NCBI RefSeq assembly: GCF_000023885.1
Contig: NC_013165.1
Location: 2,976,001 to 3,040,000 of the forward strand
Source: Slackia heliotrinireducens DSM 20476
Lineage (GTDB): Bacteria; Actinomycetota; Coriobacteriia; Coriobacteriales; Eggerthellaceae
Reading direction: 5' to 3'
DNA: 64,000 bases
Under the pieces are notes generated by a model. The model ran no database searches and was not told where the DNA came from. It was given only the letters and a program-made list of their open reading frames with translations. The position numbers and the translations under genes are program-made. This document shows, in pieces, positions 58,277 through 64,000 of this stretch (position 1 is the first letter of the stretch; every line of letters starts with the position of its first letter).

Positions 58277-58893
58277 TGGCTGCCGGCCCGAGCATCTCAC
58301 GCCGCACCTTCGCCATCGGCGCTTTGGGCACGTGTGCGATGGTTGGCTTGGGCGGCGCCAAATACCTTCCCACCCAGCCCACGGTACGTCCTCCCGGAGG
58401 CCAGGACGAGGTATGGCTCACCAGCACCTGCATCCACTGCGAGAAGTGCCGCGAGGTCTGCCCTCAGGGGGCCATCTCCCCTGCCCATCTGGAACAGGGC
58501 ATCCTGAGCATCCGCACCCCCCGCATGGATTTCAAGAAGGGCTGGTGCGACTTCTGCGAAGAGGAGCCCGGCGGTCCCCGCTGCATCGCGGTGTGCCCCA
58601 CTCACGCGCTGCAGAACGTGGATCCCGAAACCACCGTCATCGGCATCGCAGTCCTTAACCGCGACTGGTGCCTGGCCGCCCGCGGCATGGGCTGCCACGA
58701 GTGCGTCGACGCCTGCGAGTACGAAGCTCTCGAGCTTGGCTACGACCATGTTCCCGTAGTTGACAACGACGCCTGCAACGGATGCGGCGCATGCGAGCTG
58801 GCCTGCATCTCATTGTCTTCCGGTTCCATCACCGCCGGCGCCACCGACCGCGCCATCATCGTCGTACCAGAAGAGCTGATCGAGGAGGGATAA
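58273..58893 (+). CDS. Tat-signal ferredoxin, NapG/MauM type
   Basis: The 206-residue protein opens with a twin-arginine signal (ISRRTFAIGALGTCAM, arginines near residues 10-11). Four cysteine groups follow: CIHCEKCREVCP (about 53-64), CDFCEEEPGGPRCIAVCP, GCHECVDACEYEAL and CNGCGACELACIS. NapG-type proteins are exported ferredoxins that, with NapH, pass electrons from quinol to a periplasmic-side reductase. The start overlaps the TorD stop; ATG 58276 is an alternative. The NapH-like gene follows 5 bases later. Confidence 0.9.
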   Translation: MMAAGPSISRRTFAIGALGTCAMVGLGGAKYLPTQPTVRPPGGQDEVWLTSTCIHCEKCREVCPQGAISPAHLEQGILSIRTPRMDFKKGWCDFCEEEPGGPRCIAVCPTHALQNVDPETTVIGIAVLNRDWCLAARGMGCHECVDACEYEALELGYDHVPVVDNDACNGCGACELACISLSSGSITAGATDRAIIVVPEELIEEG

Positions 58894-58898
58894 CCGTT

Positions 58899-59810
58899 AT
58901 GAATAAACGCAATACCGCTCGCATCAGGCTCTTCATCATGTTGGCCTTTGTGGCTGTCGCCGCCGTCGGATATTTCGTCAAGGGCGGCATCGGCAACTCC
59001 TGCGGCATAGGATTCGACGACATCACTCTGATCTGCCCCTTGGGCGCCATCCTTGTCATGATTTCCGAACGCACCGCCATTCCTCTAGCTGTCATGAGCG
59101 TCATGGCGGTCCTCATCATGTGCATCGTCTTAGGCAAGGTCTTCTGCTCGTGGCTATGCCCCGTGCACTTCATGACCGAGCGACGAATGCTCAGCAGAAA
59201 GGCGAAAAAAGCTGCCAAGGAGGCCCGGCAAGCCGCAAGGGATACGGGCAATTCCGGCATCGACACGTCGCAGGTCAAGGCCTGCGGCAAGTCTTCTGGC
59301 GTGAAATTCGATTCGCGCCATGCTGTGCTGGCGGCCGCCGTCGTCTCCACCCTCATCTTCGGGTTCCCCGTGTTCTGCCTGGTGTGCCCCGTAGGCATCA
59401 CCTTCGCTTTGGTGCTGCTGATCATGCGCCTGTTCGTGTTCGGCGAGACCACCTGGACCATCATCTTGATGCTTGCCGTGCTGGCGATCGAAGTGGTAGT
59501 GCTGCCGAATTGGTGCCGTAACCTATGCCCCTTGGGCGCGTTGCACGGCCTGTTCAGCGGTTTGAACAAGACCTTCAGGCCCGTTATCGATTCCGAAACC
59601 TGCATCCAGGAAGGCCGCGGTGGCCACTGCAACCTGTGCGTGGATGCCTGTCACGAGAACATCAACCTGCATGACATCAGCCGGGGCGAAACCACCCTGG
59701 CCGACTGCAGCAAATGCAGGGCGTGCGCCGACGCCTGCCCGGTTTCGGCCATCACCTTCCCATTCCTGACCAAAGACGCATCCATCGAGCCTGAAAAGCA
59801 CGACGCCTAG
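58899..59810 (+). CDS. NapH-like membrane iron-sulfur protein
   Basis: The 303-residue protein starts at ATG after GAGGAGGGATAACC. It has about four membrane spans with cytoplasmic Cys-Pro motifs: CSWLCPVHF (about 84-92), CLVCPVGI and CRNLCPLGAL. The C-terminus carries two ferredoxin-like groups, CIQEGRGGHCNLCVDACH and CSKCRACADACP. NapH-type proteins take electrons from menaquinol and deliver them to NapG-type ferredoxins. Its neighbours support that pairing. The loop between spans 3 and 4 is rich in Lys and Ala (RRMLSRKAKKAAKEARQAA). Confidence 0.9.
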   Translation: MNKRNTARIRLFIMLAFVAVAAVGYFVKGGIGNSCGIGFDDITLICPLGAILVMISERTAIPLAVMSVMAVLIMCIVLGKVFCSWLCPVHFMTERRMLSRKAKKAAKEARQAARDTGNSGIDTSQVKACGKSSGVKFDSRHAVLAAAVVSTLIFGFPVFCLVCPVGITFALVLLIMRLFVFGETTWTIILMLAVLAIEVVVLPNWCRNLCPLGALHGLFSGLNKTFRPVIDSETCIQEGRGGHCNLCVDACHENINLHDISRGETTLADCSKCRACADACPVSAITFPFLTKDASIEPEKHDA

Positions 59811-59819
59811 GAGGTACCC

Positions 59820-61064
59820 ATGTCGCTGGTCGAAAATATGATTACCATGCTTTCGGGCATGGACGAAGCTGCCATCGAAGTGCACACCGAGCGCTGCGTG
59901 ACCGTGCGCAACCGCCATGCCGCCTGCCTGCGTTGCGTGGAGGCATGCACGTCGGGCGCCATCATCTACGAGGACGGCGAGCTGCAGGTGCACCCTAAGA
60001 AGTGCATCGGATGCGGCACCTGCGCCACCGCCTGCCCCACCAGCGCCATCGAAGTCCGCAGCATCACCGACGATGACCTGACCGGCATGCTGAAGCGCTC
60101 GATCAAGGCCACGAAGGGGCATCCGGTATTCGCGTGCGAAACGGCGCTTGCCGCTCTTCAGACCGCCGGCAAAAGCCCTCTGCATCGCCATGACACGCTT
60201 CTGTCCTACAACCCCGACCGCATCGCCGCCGTACCCTGCCTGGGCCGTATCGACGAATCCATCCTGGTGGGCGCTGCGGCATACCGCAGCTTCGACGTGA
60301 CGTTGGTTTGCGGTTCCTGCGAGAACTGCATCCATGCAACGGGCGGCGCCCTGTGCCGCAAGGTGGCAGAAAGCGCCCGCGGGCTGCTGCAGGCCTTTGG
60401 CAGCACCATGTCCGTAACCGTCACCGACGAGCTGCCCGGTCACGTAGCCCTCGGAAAACCTCAACCCGCCTCGTCTTTCAATACCGACGACCTGGGTGCC
60501 AGCCGCCGCGATTTCTTCCGCGAGGGCAAGGACGCCGCAGGCAAGGCCACCATTGCCGTCGCAACGGACAAGGCGGCATCGGTGCTGGGCGAAAACGCTG
60601 TCGCGCAGCTGAGGAAGGTCGACAAGAAGACCGGCACCCTCGATCAGGCAATCCCCACCCGCAGAACCCGCCTGTACAACTATCTGAAGCACGTGGGCGA
60701 GCCCGTTACCGATACGGTGTCGTCGCGGGTCATCGGCGCAGCCGTCATCGACACCGACGCGTGCACCTCCTGTCGCATGTGCACCGTGTTCTGTCCCACA
60801 GGAGCCTTATTCCGCGTAGATGAGGACGACACCTGGGGCGTTGCCCACCGGGCCAGCGCCTGCGTGCAGTGCCGCCTGTGCGAGAACCTCTGCCCGCAAC
60901 ACGCCATCCATGTGAAATCGGACGTTCCCGCACGCCAGTTCATGGGCAAGCAAGTTGTCCTGTATGATATGGAGAAGCCGACGTGGGAGCCGAACAAGCC
61001 GGATTCCATGTACAACAAGTTCCACTCCATCATCGGCGAAGACCTGGAAATGTGCATGTTCTAG
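59820..61064 (+). CDS. Large cytoplasmic protein with two double [4Fe-4S] ferredoxin domains
   Basis: The 414-residue protein starts at ATG after TAGGAGGTACC. An N-terminal ferredoxin domain (CLRCVEACTSGA, CIGCGTCATACP, about residues 36-80) is followed by a central domain (about 95-300) with FACETAL, VPCLGRIDES and CGSCENC, which resembles HdrA/MvhD-like Fe-S subunit sequences. A second ferredoxin domain (CTSCRMCTVFCP, CVQCRLCENLCP) occupies about 320-365. No signal or membrane span is seen. It may collect electrons in the cytosol for the NapH/NapG-like pair. It is upstream of the U32-like gene by 22 bases. Confidence 0.8.
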   Translation: MSLVENMITMLSGMDEAAIEVHTERCVTVRNRHAACLRCVEACTSGAIIYEDGELQVHPKKCIGCGTCATACPTSAIEVRSITDDDLTGMLKRSIKATKGHPVFACETALAALQTAGKSPLHRHDTLLSYNPDRIAAVPCLGRIDESILVGAAAYRSFDVTLVCGSCENCIHATGGALCRKVAESARGLLQAFGSTMSVTVTDELPGHVALGKPQPASSFNTDDLGASRRDFFREGKDAAGKATIAVATDKAASVLGENAVAQLRKVDKKTGTLDQAIPTRRTRLYNYLKHVGEPVTDTVSSRVIGAAVIDTDACTSCRMCTVFCPTGALFRVDEDDTWGVAHRASACVQCRLCENLCPQHAIHVKSDVPARQFMGKQVVLYDMEKPTWEPNKPDSMYNKFHSIIGEDLEMCMF

Positions 61065-61086
61065 ACCCAGAAAGGAGGCGGGCTAT

Positions 61087-61947
61087 ATGATCAGGTATGA
61101 ACTGCCGGATTTCACGGCGAACCTTGGCTTGAACCTATTTTTTGCGCGCCTCTTCATGGAGCGCCCCGACTGGATGCAGGACGATGTGTGCATCGATACG
61201 ATGTACGGGTCCTTCCCCAATTGCATCCTGAACGGAGGGCGCACCTACCTGCGTGAACGTTATACAGAGCAGCAGATTGACCGGACCTTCGCCATTCTGG
61301 ACGAATACGGCATCCGACCGCGGCTCACCTTCACCAACATGCTGGTGGACGAGGAATCGCTGGCCGACGGTTACGCGAACCTTATCCTGCGCAAAGCCTC
61401 TCAGCACGGCGGTCAGGTTATCGTCTATTCCGACCTGGTCGCCGATTACGTGCGCGAGCGTTTCGACATGCCCGTGATCCTGTCCACGACCCGGGAGATT
61501 CTGGACATCGACGAGCTCAACCAGGCCCTGGACCATTACGACTGGGTGGTGCTGAACTACAACCTGAACAAGCGAGACGACGTGCTTTCCCAGGTCAAAC
61601 ACCCCGAAAAGCTGGAGGTCATGGTCAACGAGTTCTGCATGCCCAACTGCCCGCATCGCCAGGACCACTACCTGCACAACAGCCGCGGTCAGCTTACCGG
61701 CGACCTTACGCCGTACCCCTGCGTTGCGAACAAGCCGGATTTCTTCCAACATCCCGAGGGGCATCCCACCATGTTCACCGATACCGAGGTGCGCGCCTAT
61801 GGCGAGGATTACGGCATCGAGTATTTCAAGATCGTCGGACGCGGCACCGTATTCGACACGCTGCTGGAGTCCTTCTCCTATTACCTGGTGAAACCCGAGT
61901 ACCGCCCGATTGTGAAACGCGAAGTCCAGCGCCTGCGCCAGAGATGA
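61087..61947 (+). CDS. U32-peptidase-like TIM-barrel protein
   Basis: The 286-residue protein starts at ATG after AGGAGGCGGGC. It has alternating strands and helices of a barrel. The cysteine motif VNEFCMPNCPHRQDHY near residues 180-195 resembles the E.C.P.C..R..HY signature of U32 family proteins, where cysteines bind a metal cluster. U32 relatives act in tRNA and ubiquinone hydroxylation and in collagenase-like proteins. Its role here is unknown. It closes the seven-gene operon and is followed by a terminator. Substrate or tRNA-related function should not be assumed. Confidence 0.75.
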   Translation: MIRYELPDFTANLGLNLFFARLFMERPDWMQDDVCIDTMYGSFPNCILNGGRTYLRERYTEQQIDRTFAILDEYGIRPRLTFTNMLVDEESLADGYANLILRKASQHGGQVIVYSDLVADYVRERFDMPVILSTTREILDIDELNQALDHYDWVVLNYNLNKRDDVLSQVKHPEKLEVMVNEFCMPNCPHRQDHYLHNSRGQLTGDLTPYPCVANKPDFFQHPEGHPTMFTDTEVRAYGEDYGIEYFKIVGRGTVFDTLLESFSYYLVKPEYRPIVKREVQRLRQR

Positions 61948-61983
61948 CAGGCTCGGCTCATTCCATACGATAGCGCATAACGA

Positions 61984-62010
61984 AAGCCCCGCAGGTTGCG
62001 GGGCTTCTCC
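61984..62010. terminator. Terminator between the U32-like gene and galE
   Basis: AAGCCCCGCA and TGCGGGGCTT form a 10-base stem with a 3-base loop, followed by CTCC; AAAG precedes it, giving CTTTCG on the minus strand. It probably serves both convergent genes. Confidence 0.8.
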
Positions 62011-62045
62011 ATTCTGCGTTGGTGTTTCCCGACCGGCGGCACCGC

Positions 62046-63113
62046 TTAGTCTTTGTAGCCGTTGGGGTTGGAGGACTGCCAGCGCCAGGAGTCTTCGCAC
62101 ATGCGGTCCAGGTCGTACTGGGTCTCCCAGCCGAACAGCTCCTTGGCCTTGGAGGCGTCCGCGTAGGTTTCCGCCAAATCGCCGTCGCGGCGGGGCTTGA
62201 TGACGTAGGGCAGGTCGCGGCCGCACGCGCGGCTGAAGGAGCGAATCACGTCCAGCACGCTGGAGCCCTTGCCCGAGCCCAGGTTCACGATCTCGGTGCC
62301 GCTGCGGCCCTCCATCCACTTCAGGGCAGCAATGTGGCCTCGGGCCAGGTCAACCACGTGGATGTAGTCGCGCACGCCGGTTCCGTCCGGGGTGTCGTAG
62401 TCGTTGCCGAACACGCCCACCGCTTCAAGCTTGCCCACGGCCACCTGCGCCACGTAGGGCACCAGGTTGTTCGGAATGCCTTTGGGGTCCTCGCCGATGA
62501 GGCCCGACGGATGCGCTCCGATGGGGTTGAAGTAGCGCAGCAGCACGACGTTCCATTCCGGGTCGGCTGCGGACAGGTCGGTCAGGACTTGTTCGATCAT
62601 CCACTTGGTCCAACCGTAGGGGTTGGTGGCAGGATGCTTCTGCATGGTTTCCACGTAGGGCACGGGGTTGCCTTCGCCGTACACGGTTGCGCTGCTGGAG
62701 AACACGATGTTCTTGCAGCCGTGCTCGCGCATGACGTCGCACAGGACGAACGTGCCGGTCAGGTTGTTGTGGTAGTACTCCAGCGGCTTGCGGACGCTTT
62801 CGCCCACGGCCTTGAGCCCCGCGAAATGGATGACCGCGTGGATGTCATGGGTGTCGAACACCGCCGAAAGGCTTTCCTTGTCCAGGATGTCTGCCTGGAT
62901 GAATTCAACGTGCTCGGAGGCGCCAGCGGGAGCCTCACCTGCGGTTTCGGCATCGCGCACAATCTGGCGCACGCGTTCGACGGCTTTGACGTGGGAGTTG
63001 GACAAATCGTCGACAATCACTACGTCGTAGCCGGTCTGCAGCAGCTCCACGCAGGTGTGGCTGCCGATGAATCCGGCTCCGCCGGTGACAAGAATGGTCT
63101 GTTCGAATGCCAT
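62046..63113 (-). CDS. galE: UDP-glucose 4-epimerase
   Basis: The 355-residue short-chain dehydrogenase-like protein has the NAD-binding TGGAGFIGSH (residues 10-19), VIVDDLSNS at the end of strand two, the catalytic SSSATVYG and YGWTK (Tyr and Lys of the active site), and the C-terminal KPRRDGDLAETYAD. It interconverts UDP-glucose and UDP-galactose for surface polysaccharide and galactose use. Length is slightly longer than usual (about 330-340), with an insert around EAPAGASEHVE. It stands alone, with a long intergenic palindrome upstream. Confidence 0.95.
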   Translation of the reverse strand: MAFEQTILVTGGAGFIGSHTCVELLQTGYDVVIVDDLSNSHVKAVERVRQIVRDAETAGEAPAGASEHVEFIQADILDKESLSAVFDTHDIHAVIHFAGLKAVGESVRKPLEYYHNNLTGTFVLCDVMREHGCKNIVFSSSATVYGEGNPVPYVETMQKHPATNPYGWTKWMIEQVLTDLSAADPEWNVVLLRYFNPIGAHPSGLIGEDPKGIPNNLVPYVAQVAVGKLEAVGVFGNDYDTPDGTGVRDYIHVVDLARGHIAALKWMEGRSGTEIVNLGSGKGSSVLDVIRSFSRACGRDLPYVIKPRRDGDLAETYADASKAKELFGWETQYDLDRMCEDSWRWQSSNPNGYKD

Positions 63114-63190
63114 GGGAATGCCTTTCGTTCAAAAGCGAGCAGGCCAGAAGCCGCCGCAAGGCATCAGTATAGCCATTTCGGGCGGATTCG

Positions 63191-63271
63191 GTGCGGGCGC
63201 GTGCACGAACTGGCGAAGTGTACGCAACCTGCTGGGTTTCTCGGTTTCGTGCACGCGGCAGTCGTCCGCAC
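63191..63271. repeat. Intergenic inverted repeat between galE and the dGTPase-like gene
   Basis: CGCGTGCACGAA (63198-63209) is perfectly complementary to TTCGTGCACGCG (63246-63257). An outer pair, GTGCGG (63191-63196) and CCGCAC (63266-63271), extends the stem. It lies in the 217-base divergent promoter region. TACACT near 63290 could be a -10 for the rightward gene. Confidence 0.65.
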
Positions 63272-63330
63272 GCCGCGGCGAGTTTGCGGTACACTGTGCC
63301 GTGAGAAACACGCGACTTCAGGAGCACATT

Positions 63331-64000
63331 ATGCCGTACGTAAATTTCAGCAAGGACTTTCAGGAACAATTCGAACACGACCGGGCCGAAGGGATCGTCA
63401 ACCCGTGGCGCTGCCCCGACGAGGCCGTGGTGCGCCGCAACCCGAAACGGGACATGTCGCCCAGGCTGCACCGCCCGCCTTTCCAGCGTGACATCGACAA
63501 GATCCTCAACGTGGCGCCGTACAACCGCTACGCCGGAAAAACCCAGGTGTTCAGCTTCATCCGCAACGACGACATCAGCCGCCGCGGGCTGCACGTGCAG
63601 CTGGTCGCCCGCACAGCGCGCAGCATCGGCCGCATGCTCGGGCTGAACGACAACCTGATCGAAGCCATCGCGCTGGGCCATGACCTGGGGCACACGCCCT
63701 TCGGCCACGCCGGCGAGCACATTCTGAACGACCTGTACCACGAGGCCACGGGGCGTTACTTCAACCACAATGTGCACAGCGTGCGCGTGCTTGACCGTTT
63801 GTACGCCCGCAACCTGAGCCTGCAGGCGCTGGACGGCATCATCTGCCACAACGGCGAAAGCAGTCAGAAGGAGTTCTGGCGGGGCGAAATCCACGACTTC
63901 GACGCCTTCGACCGAATGGTGGAGGAATGCTACGTGAACGAAACCACCATCGGGCGGCTGCGCCCGTCCACGTTGGAGGGTTGCGTGGTGCGCATTTCGG
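63331..64000 (+). CDS. dGTP triphosphohydrolase-like HD protein, 3' end cut by window edge
   Basis: An ATG after CAGGAGC opens a frame that runs off the window (223 codons visible). The sequence shows the family blocks RLHRPPFQRDID, KTQVFSFIRNDDISRRGLHV, AIALGHDLGHTPFGHAGE (HD motif with the extra His) and FNHNVHSVRVL, then GIICHNGES. dGTPases cut dNTPs to nucleoside and triphosphate; many bacterial homologues have broader dNTP specificity and regulate dNTP pools ahead of primase. In actinobacteria this gene is often near dnaG, which would lie outside the window. Confidence 0.9.
   Translation, partial: MPYVNFSKDFQEQFEHDRAEGIVNPWRCPDEAVVRRNPKRDMSPRLHRPPFQRDIDKILNVAPYNRYAGKTQVFSFIRNDDISRRGLHVQLVARTARSIGRMLGLNDNLIEAIALGHDLGHTPFGHAGEHILNDLYHEATGRYFNHNVHSVRVLDRLYARNLSLQALDGIICHNGESSQKEFWRGEIHDFDAFDRMVEECYVNETTIGRLRPSTLEGCVVRIS

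Overview
The window looks like chromosomal DNA of a strictly anaerobic, GC-rich actinobacterium of the Coriobacteriia, most likely family Eggerthellaceae (Slackia, Gordonibacter, Eggerthella or relatives). This rests on gene content: Tat-exported molybdopterin and flavin reductases, polytopic membrane LuxR regulators, an actinobacterial FHA/PP2C/SEDS-PBP/PknB cluster, and two SLC13-type dicarboxylate carriers. The genus is inference; no 16S or marker alignment could be run.

Layout. (1) 1-6.74 kb: a C4-dicarboxylate block. A CitT/TtdT-like carrier and a class I fumarase (or tartrate dehydratase) pair lie on the minus strand. A second SLC13 carrier and a Tat-exported FAD_binding_2 reductase lie on the plus strand. 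(2) 6.9-10.9 kb: a LysR regulator, a ferrochelatase and a non-RD membrane Ser/Thr kinase, all minus. (3) 10.97-19.1 kb: the growth-control cluster FhaA-like, FhaB-like, PstP-like phosphatase, a single polypeptide fusing an FtsW/RodA polymerase to a penicillin-binding transpeptidase, and PknB with four PASTA repeats. (4) 19.2-23.5 kb: a DMT permease, FolB, an HD protein, tRNA-Arg(CCT), an intact IS1595-like element with perfect terminal repeats and flanking target duplication, and a zinc-ribbon membrane protein. (5) 23.9-26.4 kb: a tungstate-type ABC importer, tupABC. (6) 26.8-33.1 kb: a six-gene operon with an aminotransferase, a NitT/TauT-type ABC importer, a GldA-like dehydrogenase and a probable methionine gamma-lyase, preceded by a 441-base leader rich in palindromes. 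(7) 33.3-40 kb: LysR, a protein tyrosine phosphatase, then a respiratory operon (Tat molybdopterin enzyme, four-cluster ferredoxin, TorD chaperone). (8) 40-47.6 kb: two related envelope proteins each preceded by the same 112-base promoter repeat, a 55-residue membrane peptide, an MFS-CBS fusion, a compound inverted repeat and a MacB-like ABC protein. (9) 47.9-52.5 kb: a DmsCBA-type molybdoenzyme operon resembling Eggerthellaceae catechol dehydroxylases. (10) 52.75-61.9 kb: a membrane LuxR regulator, a LysR/LuxR hybrid mini-regulator and a seven-gene operon (ATPase-less helicase-like protein, acidic protein, TorD, NapG-like, NapH-like, multi-cluster ferredoxin, U32-like protein). (11) 62-64 kb: galE and a dGTPase-like HD protein cut by the window edge.

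How it fits together. The window encodes parts of several anaerobic respiratory chains: dicarboxylate uptake and fumarate interconversion, at least three Tat-exported terminal reductases, oxyanion supply (tupABC), cofactor-insertion chaperones (two TorD) and Fe-S electron wiring (NapG/NapH-like plus ferredoxin). The most unusual items are the 54.95-61.95 kb operon, the LysR-LuxR hybrid, the SEDS-PBP fusion, the compound inverted repeat at 44763-44918 and the duplicated promoter unit. No CRISPR array, rRNA or prophage was seen.
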